Assembly (NCBI GenBank): GCA_013423325.1
Contig: BLJB01000238.1
Location: 62,001-126,000 of the forward strand
DNA length: 64,000 nucleotides
Source of the DNA: Usnea hakonensis
Lineage: Eukaryota > Ascomycota > Lecanoromycetes > Lecanorales > Parmeliaceae
Direction of reading: 5' to 3'
Under the pieces are notes generated by a model, which was given only the letters and a program-made list of their open reading frames with translations, did no database searches and was not told the origin of the DNA. A program made the position numbers and the translations under genes. Below, in pieces: positions 33,910 to 44,682 of the stretch (position 1 is its first letter; each line of letters begins with the position of its first letter).

Positions 33910-36900
33910 ATGTCTTTTGGCTATGGTGTCGGAGACGTTATAGCTGTCTCGACTCTGGCACGTACAATTTGGGGCAGATTTCGAGATGCCTCCGATCAAT
34001 TCCGTGCCATCCAACAAGAGTAAATGCTAGAAAAGCTCGCTTACTTCATTGCTGTGCTAATAAGCTTTAGCGTCTTTAGTCTCTACCGCCTCCTCGATGA
34101 TATTGCGAACAACCTCCCTGGGCTCCCGATTACCGATGAGCAGCGTGAAAACCTCTCCAAGCTGGTGGAAGGGTGTCGCAGCGTTCTCGATGACACCGAA
34201 AAATTGATACAGAAGAACGAGATCTTGGATACCAAGTCCTCTGGCATGAGCTCCAAAAAGATCCTGAGAAAGCTTAAATGGGATTCTACCACCGTCAATG
34301 AGCTACGAGATCGTATGGTCTCCAGCACGACATTTTTAAATGCCTTCAACACCAGTCTTGCAAGGTCAGTGTGGTTTGGTATTATCTTGATCCTATTTGA
34401 CGATGCGATCCCGTGAATTCAAACCTATGTTCGTCAGCTTACTTTCGCTTAGTCAACTGTCTCGAGCAACGAATGACATAGTCGAAGATATAGCTAAATA
34501 TACCTCGACCCTGAGATTGAATCAAAGCCAAAAGGACCGCGAGACGATATTGCAATGGCTCTCACCACTCAACTTTGCAATTCAGCAATGTGATCTTTCC
34601 AGTAGGCGGCAAGCGGGGACAGGGGGTTGGTTTCTGGAGTCACCAGAATTTCAAGAGTGGATCAAGAAGAATGGGGGAACACTTGTCTGCCAAGGAATGC
34701 CGGGGGCCGGTTAGTACTCTAGTCAACGCTATGGTGACCTAAACAATGGCACATTTCTTGAGACTGATGATGAGCAGGCAAGACCATGTTGGCCTCGCGT
34801 GTCATAGATCACCTGGAGAAACTTTCGAACGAGAAGAGTACTGCAACCGTCTACATCTACTGTGATTATGGAAAACAAGAAGAGCAGACGGCCATCAGCC
34901 TTGCTGAAAACGTAATGAAGCAATTGCTCCAGCATCAGGATTCGATTCCAGAAAAGGTCCAGAAATTATACCAGTATCACCGTGGGAAGGCGACAAGACC
35001 TGATTTTGGAGAGGTGTTGGAGATGACAGCATGCTCGATGGTGCCGCTTTCGCGGATCTTTCTCATCGTGGATGCTCTTGACGAATTGGGACACAACGGT
35101 AAAGTCCGTCAGAGCTTGATTCGAGCCTTACGCAAATTACAAGATCTTCATGGCCTCAATTTGATGACAACATCGCGTGAAATTCCTTATTTAGCTCTGG
35201 ACTTTCATCAACCTCGATGTATGGATCTGCGAGCCAATCCTCGAGATGTCAGAAAGTATGTAGAGGGCCACATCGGAAATCTATCAAAGTGTGTAGAGAA
35301 GAATGCAAATTTGCAAGAGACTATAGTAAAGACCATAGTTGACAGTGTCGATGGAATGTAAACTGTTGCTTCCCCCCCGAGATGCGAGTCATGCTAATGA
35401 ATCGAGCAAGGTTTCTTCTAGCTCAACTACATATGGATTCCCTTAGTGACAAAACAAGCATCAAAATGGTGAAGAAAGCCCTAGATTCTCTTCCCAAAGG
35501 ATCGAAGGCTCTTGACTTGGCTTATGATGGAGCAATACAAAGGGTCGACTCTCAATTAGAACGCTGTCGACATCTTGCAAAGCAGCTATTGGGCTGGCTT
35601 ACCTACTCTGAGAGACTGATGTCCGTTCAAGAGATCCAATACGCCCTAGCTGTTGAGCCTGGAGAGTCAAGCTTGGACGAAGACAACCTTAGCGACGTCA
35701 CTGAAATCGTAGGCTACTGCGCTGGCTTAGTTATTGTCGAGGAAGATACTCGTTGCTTGAGACTAGTCCACTATACCACTCAGGAGTACCTCAGACAGAA
35801 CGGCGGCAATCATTTGGTCGCTGCCCAACAGGATATTGCGATCAGCTGTCTTACCTATTTATTGTATGAGGAATTTGAGACTGGTTGGGTGTATAACATG
35901 AAAGATGTTTCCAAGGAAATGGAAGATATTCCCAAGGAGGGACGTGGTTTCAAGTCCATTCCTTTTCGAGCTGCAGAGGTTCAGTTGCAGAGACATCCTT
36001 TTCTCGGATACGCCGCTAGATATTGGGCGATTCATGCAAGTGTGTGTGAACAGCAGATTGTTAAAGAACTCACGAAGAACTTCGCCAGACACGACCACAA
36101 AGTCTCGAGTGTCGGCCAAGTCAACTTGGTGATGGACGACGAAACCGCTCTCTGTGAAGGTCTTGAGGGCACCAAGTCACGTAGCCCACTCACCGTGATG
36201 CACGTCTTAGCGTATATTGGAAATAAAGCAATATTTTCCGAGCTTCTGGATCACGGGTTTGAGGCAGATTCCCAGGACTCTAATCGTAGCACACCGCTGT
36301 GTTGGGCAGCCCGGGGTGGCCAGTACGCCATGGTGAAATTCTTATTGTCAGATAACCATGTCAACGTGAACAATGGCGCTTGCCGTCCTTTGGACGATCA
36401 TGCATCTGGAATTGAAACGCCTCTACACGTAGCGGCGCTCAATGGTCATACCGCGATAGTGGAGCTCTTGTTGGGTCACGCCGATATTGAGGTCAACTTG
36501 CGGGATCCGACTGGTTATACGCCTTTACATTCGGCGGTATCATACAATTATACGTCTATAGTGGAGCTCTTATTGGGTTACGCCGGTATTGACGTCAATT
36601 TGCGGCATCCGACTGGTCATACGCCTTTACAGAGTGCGATATTGTATGATAATACGTCGATAGTGAAGCTCTTACTGAACTGCGCCGATATTGACGTAAA
36701 TACACGAGATAACGGTGGCCGGTCGCCATTACATAGAGCGGTGCAATTTGGTCGCACCTCGATACTCAAGCTTCTCTGGGCTCATCCCAATATTGACTTG
36801 GATTCGAAGGACAATGAGGGTCGAGATATTTTTTCTGTTGTGGAAGAAAAGCAAGAACTTGTGTCCAGCTCCAAATCGGACAGACCACGACAAGAGTGCC

Positions 36901-36929
36901 TGGGCATCATACTCGCAGCCATCGAGTAA
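33910..36929 (+). CDS. NACHT-ankyrin STAND protein (NLR-like)
   Basis: Five exons, 33910-34019, 34071-34364, 34453-34709, 34778-35357 and 35411-36929, 919 aa, all in phase. The N-terminus MSFGYGVGDVIAVSTLARTI and following helices (to about 135) resemble the helical N-terminal domains of fungal STAND proteins. Walker A is GMPGAGKTM, created by splicing exon 3 to exon 4 (about residues 215-222). Walker B-like RIFLIVDALDEL is near 308-319, and a sensor-type TTSREIPYL follows. The segment FLLAQLHMDSL, then LLGWLTYSERLMSVQEIQYAL and LRLVHYTTQEYLRQ, is the usual winged-helix/linker of NACHT-ankyrin proteins. Ankyrin repeats occupy about 690-890, the last four of exactly 34 residues. Members of this class act in non-self recognition and programmed cell death in fungi, but the trigger and output here are unknown. 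Confidence 0.9.
36414..36812 (+). repeat. Four 102-bp tandem ankyrin units
   Basis: The TPLH/TPLQ/SPLH start of each ankyrin unit recurs with an exact 102-bp period (36417, 36519, 36621, 36723). Two adjacent units (36460-36561 and 36562-36663) match at 84 of 102 bases by hand alignment, including long identical stretches, so at least this pair is a fairly recent duplication. Confidence 0.85.
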
Positions 36930-38504
36930 CGAAAATCTAGAAGCTCCTCTCAACTTGTCGAGCAAAGCAGCCAGGCTTGAATTTGGGGAGACATCATACG
37001 ACTGAAAGGGAGTTGAGCCTCCTCTTGCTTCATTCATCGTTTGTGGTCAACGATGTTCGCTACGAGGAATTGGAAAATGCTCATATCATAATTCATGCAA
37101 TTTCACGACTTAGGATCCACACTCGTCTCACCAGATCGAGATTCCCGAAAATCTTCTTACCACATAGAAAACGTGTAGAGGCCCATCGTCACTATTTAGA
37201 CTACCTCCAAGTCTAGTCTCCCTTCAACCCAACCTTCCCCCGTCCCCCACCAACCCCACAGGATCCTCAATCTCTCGATCTCCATGAAACATCACAACCG
37301 AAACCAAACCCATACCCAACAAACCCGACAGCCTCAACACCATTCCTCCTCTCTAGCGCCCCTTCCACAGCCTTTCACAATTAGCAAACTTAGCACACCC
37401 ATCACGATCATACTCTAGATGCGAAACTTGAAACAGTAGACATCGAAACTAACAGCCTAGCATATTCGGCGAGAAACATGTTCAGAGGTTTCCATTACAT
37501 GTGTGTCTTCATGGGTCTTTTTTGTATAATGAACGAGGAGAATTGGGGGAAGGGAGATATTGAGGAGGGATGTAGGACGGGGGTTTCGCTACAATGTAAA
37601 AGGAAGGGAGGGGGAATACTGGTGGGTCAAAAGCATGGGGAGGAAAGAGGGATTTGTGGCTGTCTGCCTGAAAGGAGACTGGAGAAGCGGTGGGTGTTGG
37701 CTTTCGGGGTCTCGGAGCGAATTTCTTGGAATGATGACTTCCAGTCCAGTGGGAAAGATCTTGGCCTTCTCCGATGCGCAGCGACTGGGATCTATCCTTC
37801 ACTCACAGCACTGCTCAATCTTTAAGATTTTGTGATGGAAGTGCTCTTATTCCCTATAGAGAACTATACAAAGGACATTTGCAGCAACGGGATAGCTGTA
37901 TCTGTGCTTAGGCGGTCTTACAGCCGCGCAATTGAGGCTTAGAGAGACATATTCGTTGTCCCCACTAAGCTAAAGTTGGGGAGTGAGATGTGCATAGTGT
38001 CACTAACCCAAACCAATAAGCACATCTCATCGCGAGTCAGTCCGATTCCATTCCCACTATCCACGTCAAAGTGCTATAATGTGGATCCGCGGACATTTTC
38101 CCCCGTATAAGAGACATAACTGCTGACTGAGTTTACAATGCCAAGTGTAACGCAAAGTGAGCTCGAGAATCCCATCGCCAATGTGCTTGGATCACTGCAC
38201 GGCTGGCTGGCTGACCTGCGTTGATGCTAATACGGGTGGGGTGATGCACATCTTAATGAACAACTCGTACTGTCCAGAATGCCATAGCATCGTGGCATAG
38301 GGTCTGAGGAATAAACATGAAGAGCTAGGATGTATTGAGATGTGAAGGTGATTAGTACTGGGCTAGGAGTATGGCGGTATTGAGAATTTTGCACGGACGC
38401 CTGATACGTGCTTGTACGGATCGATTCAGCTTCTGCTGCAGGAAGATTGGGAGAGGGAGAATTGGGATGTGTCTTCAGCCCCGGGCCCATCCAGGTCTCT
38501 AAAT
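36930..38504. other. Intergenic, no gene recognised
   Basis: ORFs at 37478-37835 on both strands are low complexity. Nothing else is supported. Confidence 0.5.
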
Positions 38505-39882
38505 CTAAGCCCAGAATGCATATGCTGAACTTTTGTCAAAGAGACATTCTTCCACGTCATGAAACCCCTCCTGTTTCACCATCCGCCACATAACCTCTTC
38601 CGCAATCGCAAGAGATTCTCGATGCTGCAGCGAAAGCAAATGGGGCTGATCGCCAGTTTGCTCATACCTCTCCTCTTCCATGCGATGGGTAGTAACTACA
38701 AGCTTCCTCAAGGACGACGGCTTGCTAAAAAAGCAGTCGTCAATAGTCCATTTTTCCGGCCTGTCAGTCCATGGATATCCCAGCTTCAGCTCGAAACTCA
38801 TAAGGCTTGTGAGACAACCGAGCCCCATCCGAAGCAGGCGGCTCATCCTGGAAAATTGCAGTCCTTGAATCGAGTTCTCGCTGACATTGGCGCGAAGCTC
38901 CACTTTGGTCATGGAGTGGATGGCGCGGAGTCTGTGGGGTAAGGTCAGACGAGGCATGTATACTTCGCTTGGGACGGCGAGGCCTAAATAGGCGGCGAAT
39001 GTCGCAAAGTTTGAGAAGACGAATGTGTTCCTGTTGTACAAGACCAAGCGCGCTTCGTCGTAGATCTGCCGGCAAGTTCGAAGGAACGTCAAGCCGTTCA
39101 TGCTGCTATTGGGACTGGTCAGACCTTGAGACGGAGCCGATTGATTGCAGGAAGAGATGTTCTTCGCAGTGACTTTCTGCTCGCCACTCTGCATATCATA
39201 GCAAATGGTCATGGCATGAAGTTCTGGGGGGCTTGATGTGTGGAGCACATGAGAGAAGGATGCGGTGCCTTGGCAGTGATGTCTTAGATAAGATGGACCT
39301 TCTGATTTTGTATATGATAAAATCTCCAAAGCAAAAGGAGATTTTGGAGTGTCAACCGGGACAGGGATCTGGAGGCATGCAGCTGGGCTGTGATCACTGC
39401 AAGGAATGATGGTCATCGGAATGTTGCAGGCATATAGGTCACTTTCGATGTGAATATACTGATCCACTCCGACAACCAGCTCGTAGATGATGTGCCTGAT
39501 ATCGTAAGGTAATTTCACGAAGTCATGGGGTTGGAAGTGTTCGAAGGACGAACTTGTGTACTTATTAGACTTGACTAGTGGAGGGCATGTACCGCGATAA
39601 CACTTACAGGGTATCAGCCAATGAAGCCTTCTGGCTTGAAGTGTTCAAACGAACTTCATCACGTGATTGTTGTACAGAAGGAAAAGAGGTATCGGTGAGA
39701 TTTGGTTTGCTGTAGCGAACGTCGGATTTTGTAGAGACTTCAGCTATCGTATCCCCTTTGCATCCATCTAGAGACGTGCCAATCACGGAATTCTGGGCAA
39801 CAGCAGTGTTAAGTGTGATGTCACTAGAATCCTCGCTTGCTGGAAGATTTGGTATCTGCGCTGCTCTGCCCGAAAGGTGCAT
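38505..39882 (-). CDS. 2EXR/F-box-related hypothetical protein
   Basis: Two exons, 39882-39608 and 39552-38505, joined in phase 2 (donor GTAAGT, acceptor ACAAG), 440 aa. Exon 1 is a Ser/Thr-rich leader with no fold visible. Exon 2 opens with FVKLPYDIRHIIYELVVG, the short 'F-x-x-LP-x-x-IR-x-x-IY' motif of the fungal 2EXR/DUF-type proteins related to F-boxes. About 150 residues later comes the companion motif LTFLRTCRQIYDEARLVLYNRNTFVFSN, which is standard for this very large fungal family. The rest, with basic helices, has no catalytic signature. Members are thought to mediate protein interaction, but partners are unknown. Additional upstream exons cannot be excluded. Confidence 0.75.
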
Positions 39883-40448
39883 AGTTGCTGACGGAGATGT
39901 CCGGTTTGGTTCTAGAATAGATCTGGGAGGTCCATGTATCTGTGATGATCTTTGTTAAGTATGATGTGTTTCCGGTTGCTGTGTGAAAATCCAGAGTGCC
40001 AAGAGTTTGAGTTTGATATTCACTTCACTTTTTGTCGGACCAGCCTTCGCGGCTTACTTTCCTTTGTCGAATATTCTTTACCGTTTATCCATGTGAAAAT
40101 TGAGCTTTCCATCACCAAATACATCAGATCGACACCAAATAGATTGTCAGTTCCCGATTCTCGACCATTGAAAGACACGTAAGGCCTGTCTAGCTTCTAG
40201 CTTCTTTCCACTCTTCCAACAACAAATTTGAGTCTTCTTGCTTACCTGACCTTTGACTACCCTCATGAACCTTGCGGAACGGCTCTTTCTATAGAATCAA
40301 GGGAGCTCCTATCAGCCCTCTTTTCATCACTCATCGCAACTAAAACCAAGTCAAGACTACTTATCAACTATTTCCCTTCAAACCTCACCTCCTCATAGAC
40401 ACCTCTTACTTTCCGAGATCCCAGTCACGGAACAATCGGACTACCACC
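39883..40448. other. Intergenic between divergent genes
   Basis: Shared upstream region; pyrimidine-rich just before the ATG at 40449 (TTTCCCTTCAAACC and similar), as is usual for fungal promoters. No further feature is supported. Confidence 0.5.
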
Positions 40449-43037
40449 ATGCCAAGCTTGACAGTGAGCCAGATCGCTGAGGTCCTTCGAACACTCAACT
40501 TCAAACCTCCTTGTGAGTGTCACCGCTGCCTTCTCCAGTATAGGACACTCGATCAACAGCAATACATTCCATTCGCGTATGTCGGCCGCGTCCATGACGC
40601 TGGCTTGGTAGCTGAAGAGTATCTTCAATCGATTGAAGCAGATCGTATGTTTCTCCGATCAAAGATCTCGGAGTCTGGACTGTCCATCCTTAACAGATGG
40701 CGAGCGGGAGTTGGAAGACGTAGAGCGTTACTGAAGAAGACCCAGCCAGATCTCTATCCAAAGCGAAACCCCCTCATCGACGTACCATCTCGCGTCGAGC
40801 AGTTAAGACACCAGAGAGAGTATCGCATGGCTTACATGCTGCCGTACCTCAACGTGGACGACTTGTCTAGAGATCCTACAAAGCTCCTTGGCCTCCTTCT
40901 TCATCGCACCCAAGCCCGTCCAGAAGACTGGGTGCCATTCGATAATGCTATGCTTTGGTCAGGATGGAAACAATGCACTCTATCAGAGAAGTCCGCCAAT
41001 GGCTGCATCACAATGCATGGCGAACAGTTTGGCAGGTGGTCGGCGTTTAATCCTACCGCAGTGCATCGCAATGATGCATATGGGGCGCCTAGAGCTTTAA
41101 TGATCCTAGAATCACAGCGAACTTTGATGAAATTCTTGCGCGATTTGACCATGGTCATACTCACTGGCTCAAAATCTTCGAAGTCACTAAAAGCGCCGGC
41201 CAATAACACAGATTCCGCTACAGATACTACCAGGTCTCGTGACTTCGAGGTTTGCACCGAATGGTTGCAGTTTCTGAACGTGGAGCAGAAGAAAGACCAG
41301 CATTGGCTTTCATTCGGGGAAATGTTTTCAAATTTACCCTACACTGCTGCTCCCACTTTCGATATCGAGACGATGATTGACATTGCCGAAAATAGGGCGA
41401 ACGAAGCGCAGGACGAGTTATGGCTTCTGCAAACAGATTTGGAGCACTTTCATGAGCGTTCCAGACATTACGAAGCCACGTGGTTCGACAACATGAAGAA
41501 GGGTCCTCTCCAGCCAAAGATCACTGCCAAGCAGAAATTTGATAACATCGGCTTCATCATGACAATCAAGGTAGTTCATGAAGCTAGAAATTGGCAGTGG
41601 CTTCTCGAGGAATGTCGGAATGTCAAGCGAGAACACGACAAGAGTGATAGCGGGATTGGTCCTGGCAAGCCAATGAACCGGAATTATGAAAGGGCGCTCG
41701 GTAGTTTGGCGCTGCTGCTATGGAATTCTCAGGCCTACCACCAGAAGAATTTGGAAAGGTTCCTGATAGGAGCTCCTGCTTTCACAAACCTTTTCAAGAT
41801 CACCGGTACCGCTCGGCAGCAAGACTTGACCGTCATTGATATTGAAGTCAAAGATTACGCTACCCTTCGTCAAAACGATCCTATCGGCTGGTGCCTCTAT
41901 CACCTTGTATCAGATTTTACGAAGCAACACGTTTTCGAGCCTTCTGCGATATTGCAATATCTTGACGAAGTTCTCGAAACATGTCCACGCAAAGAAGCCG
42001 AGAGAATAGACCAGGAGATGCAGCGGTGCATAACCGAATTGGCAACTATCATACGTATGAGAAAGCTTGTCGATCTCCACCGACCTTCTTTCTCTTTCCC
42101 CGTGCGAGGGGCGCTCCAAGAGGATCGAGCAGCGTGGCAAGTTTTGAACAGGATTGCACAGAATGAGGTGATCGTGCTGGCGACCGAACTTGGATTAGGT
42201 GCTCCCATGAATCCACTACACCAATTTCGTAGGCCTACAGGTCGAAAAGATGAGGATTGGCTAGCTCGGCGAGACCTCGCGCATGCGGCACTAAGTAACA
42301 TGTGGGCGAAAGCAAGAGAGGCATACCAGGCAATGTCGACAAAACAGGGCATACCACAAGAGTACATAGATCCTCAGCTAGAACGGATGAAGCAGTGCGA
42401 CTCTTTGGAGAATATCGCAAGGTTGGATGAAGAAAACGGCGTGATTTTGGACCGGCTCCAGGCCGCAAAGGAGCGAGCTCTAGCTAGAAAAACTGCACCT
42501 TCGCAGGAGGGACTCTTGTCTTTGTCTGTAAGTGCACAGCAAGAGGCTGAGGCCAAGTATCGGGTGCCAGAAGCTTTGAAGACTAAGACAAAGACCCGGC
42601 GAGCCGGCGTTTCAGGTTCTGAAAGCCGATCAGACGAAATCGAGGACAAAGCGGAAGAGACGCCCCCAGTACTGTACAAGGTGAAGCTCGGCTCAACTGC
42701 GCAAAAGGTAGTTAGCCTCATGTTCCCAGACTGCAACGAAGACGCTTGCAAGGAGAAGTCCAGCATGGATTGGATGGATGTCGTAGCTGCTATGACGGTT
42801 TTCGGCTTCCGAGCAGAGCATCGTGGAGGCTCAGCGGTTACTTTCAAAGGGGAAATCATGGTGCCGAACGCCACTTTGACTCCGGAGGAAAGGAGCTTCA
42901 ACATTCACAGACCTCATCCAGACAGTACAATGGGGCCCATTAGCTTGCAGAGTCTTGGAAGGCGGTGTAACAAGAGGTTTGGCTGGCAGCGTGGGAATTT
43001 CGCTATCGATGAGAAGAGTGTTGACCATGGTAAATGA
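40449..43037 (+). CDS. Large fungal hypothetical ('ipa'-type) protein with HicA-like C-terminal domain
   Basis: Single-exon gene, 862 aa, ATG in good context (ACCACCATGCC). The N-terminus has a conserved Cys/His cluster (CECHRCLLQYRTLDQQQYIPF, about residues 22-42). The middle is helical, with charged blocks and AFNPTAVHRNDAYGAPRALM near 205-224, and no enzyme motif. I recognise the architecture from filamentous ascomycetes, where it is called hypothetical or 'ipa protein'. The last ~120 residues contain WMDVVAAMTVFGFRAEH, then GGSAVTF and FNIHRPHP, then LGRRCNKRFGW. This resembles the HicA/dsRBD-like fold (helix, strand, glycine-serine turn, basic His patch), which binds RNA in bacterial HicA. 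That match is an inference from pattern only; the biological role is unknown. Confidence 0.75.
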   Translation: MPSLTVSQIAEVLRTLNFKPPCECHRCLLQYRTLDQQQYIPFAYVGRVHDAGLVAEEYLQSIEADRMFLRSKISESGLSILNRWRAGVGRRRALLKKTQPDLYPKRNPLIDVPSRVEQLRHQREYRMAYMLPYLNVDDLSRDPTKLLGLLLHRTQARPEDWVPFDNAMLWSGWKQCTLSEKSANGCITMHGEQFGRWSAFNPTAVHRNDAYGAPRALMILESQRTLMKFLRDLTMVILTGSKSSKSLKAPANNTDSATDTTRSRDFEVCTEWLQFLNVEQKKDQHWLSFGEMFSNLPYTAAPTFDIETMIDIAENRANEAQDELWLLQTDLEHFHERSRHYEATWFDNMKKGPLQPKITAKQKFDNIGFIMTIKVVHEARNWQWLLEECRNVKREHDKSDSGIGPGKPMNRNYERALGSLALLLWNSQAYHQKNLERFLIGAPAFTNLFKITGTARQQDLTVIDIEVKDYATLRQNDPIGWCLYHLVSDFTKQHVFEPSAILQYLDEVLETCPRKEAERIDQEMQRCITELATIIRMRKLVDLHRPSFSFPVRGALQEDRAAWQVLNRIAQNEVIVLATELGLGAPMNPLHQFRRPTGRKDEDWLARRDLAHAALSNMWAKAREAYQAMSTKQGIPQEYIDPQLERMKQCDSLENIARLDEENGVILDRLQAAKERALARKTAPSQEGLLSLSVSAQQEAEAKYRVPEALKTKTKTRRAGVSGSESRSDEIEDKAEETPPVLYKVKLGSTAQKVVSLMFPDCNEDACKEKSSMDWMDVVAAMTVFGFRAEHRGGSAVTFKGEIMVPNATLTPEERSFNIHRPHPDSTMGPISLQSLGRRCNKRFGWQRGNFAIDEKSVDHGK

Positions 43038-43263
43038 GGTGTTGGATTAGGCAACAGGGTTCGACGTCAGTCTCTAAGCAAAACGCTCGCGCCTAGCAGT
43101 TTTCAAGATACCTACCTAGAGCTTCGATGACCTGGGCCGACAAATTTAGATTTCTGAGAGTTTGCGATGGTAGGATTACATGACGGGTTATCGAGAAAGG
43201 CTTCTAATACTTCACCCCTGTCCCAGATCAGGCAACTGCGGTTCATGAGCAGAAAATTTGGTA

Positions 43264-44064
43264 TCATCCAAGGTCTTTCAATTCAGCTGATTGCTCCATG
43301 TGATGCGCCGAGGCTTTGCTCCTAGCGGCGCACCAAGGTCCTGCATATCGTAGGTCACATGATTGCGAAATGCCTCCGCATCCCTGGCATGGATGATTGA
43401 GCCCATCTGAACAATCGTTGCACATCTTGCAATGCCATTCCCTCCAATCCTTACACTCACCACAAGCCCGACAGTGCCATGTACAGCTACTCTGCTCCCA
43501 GCTGCTTCTGCAGAATGAGTAGAAGAACCTTCTATACCCGTCGCCATTGTCCTCAGTTCCACAGCCGTACCTGAATAGAGCCCGTATATGTGCATTCCTC
43601 TCCGCCTCGTTTTGAAAGCCTGCCACCCATCGATCTTTCCAAGTTCGAAGGATATCGTCGAATCCTTCATCGTGAAACACCTCGCCCTTTGGTATGTCGT
43701 CTCCATCTCTCCCCATCAGCCCCATCATCTTCCGCCGCAATCTCTCAATATCAATTGTCTTGAGATCTGGCCCTTTCTTGCTAGCCAAATATCTTGTGAA
43801 GCAGGGCGTGACACGTAGAGGTCTCTCCAAGTCTGGGTCAACGCCGAAGAGGACGGCTGTGGCGTTCAATTGGTTCTCGCATTGGGAGTCGCCGCTACAA
43901 TGGCAAGATGTAGAGCAGCCGGAGCCGAATTTGCGGCACGCGCAGCGGAAGGTGCACTGATTTGTGCAGATGCAAGAAGCAGGGGGCGGGACGATATCTG
44001 CTTCGGTCTGAACATGTATCGGCAGAAGATCAGTAGAGCAGTAGACGATGCCCGGGAATGGAGT
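43264..44064 (-). CDS. Cys-rich protein with CXC (tesmin/TSO1-like) motif, 5' end unresolved
   Basis: The frame is open from 44079 to the TGA at 43264; an acceptor AG at 44066-44065 would start an exon at 44064, but the first exon was not found. The N-terminal part reads PGIVYCSTDLLPIHVQ, then a dense Cys block C-I-C-x3-C-x3-C-x-C-x5-C-x3-C-x-C and CENQLN, which resembles one half of a tesmin/TSO1 CXC Zn-binding domain. The C-terminal ~60 residues hold a second Zn-like cluster (CTWHCRACGECKDW, HCKMCNDC, CQGCGG). At least 25 Cys in about 267 residues indicate a metal-binding, probably nuclear protein. It may act in DNA or protein binding; there is no direct evidence. Upstream it is divergent from the GMC gene. 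Confidence 0.6.
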   Translation of the reverse strand, partial: TPFPGIVYCSTDLLPIHVQTEADIVPPPASCICTNQCTFRCACRKFGSGCSTSCHCSGDSQCENQLNATAVLFGVDPDLERPLRVTPCFTRYLASKKGPDLKTIDIERLRRKMMGLMGRDGDDIPKGEVFHDEGFDDILRTWKDRWVAGFQNEAERNAHIRALFRYGCGTEDNGDGYRRFFYSFCRSSWEQSSCTWHCRACGECKDWREWHCKMCNDCSDGLNHPCQGCGGISQSCDLRYAGPWCAARSKASAHHMEQSAELKDLG

Positions 44065-44082
44065 CTCGCCCGCATTATTTCA

Positions 44083-44682
44083 ATCTAAGCTCCCAAAGAT
44101 TCTGGCGATCTCTAACACAGCTTCTCAACTGTCCGCTTCGAGGCCGAGTCGCGCTTGATATATTTCAAGAATGGAGCGCGTGCGATGGCAGGCGACTAGA
44201 GACATGAATAGGGTGACTCGAGACTTTGACACCAATTTCCAGGACTACTAGTAAAGTTGCTCAAGCAGGGTACTGGTAGAGACCCTTGTTGAGGAGCATC
44301 GCCTACAAACGTCGACGTCGAAGCGGTAAAGTAGCTAATCAATTTCTCTAGGGTCTGAATTCGGGCGGGCGAGCCTGAAGATGACGCAGCTTTAGGGCCC
44401 ATAGGCCGATAATTAGGCCGCTTCCCCCGCCTAATTCTTGACTTCTCGGCTCCATCACACTTCACGACTAATTATTTCGTCTCCACTTCCCACGCATCTT
44501 GGAGAAGTTCGGGTGGTGTTGGTGTATTTAGTCCATTATGTTTTCTCTAGGTTCTGGCCAATTGGCCAATCATTTGTCACTGCTTCCACCTATATCGCCG
44601 TCTGGTGTCCTTCTCTTCTCAAATATTGATAAACGGACTAGAGACAGCATCACGCTCAGACGAAGTCTCCCTATCAGAAGAA
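44083..44682. other. Intergenic between divergent Cys-rich and GMC genes
   Basis: An open minus frame at 44196-44465 could be the missing 5' exon of the Cys-rich gene, but no in-phase splice could be shown. Otherwise nothing is supported. Confidence 0.4.

Noticed and set aside
34024..34416. ORF starting MLEKLAYFIAVLISFSVF with an apparent membrane helix
   Set aside because: The first 47 bases are intron 1 of the NACHT gene; the true start is the ATG at 33910 with splice donor at 34020, so the 'helix' is intron translation.
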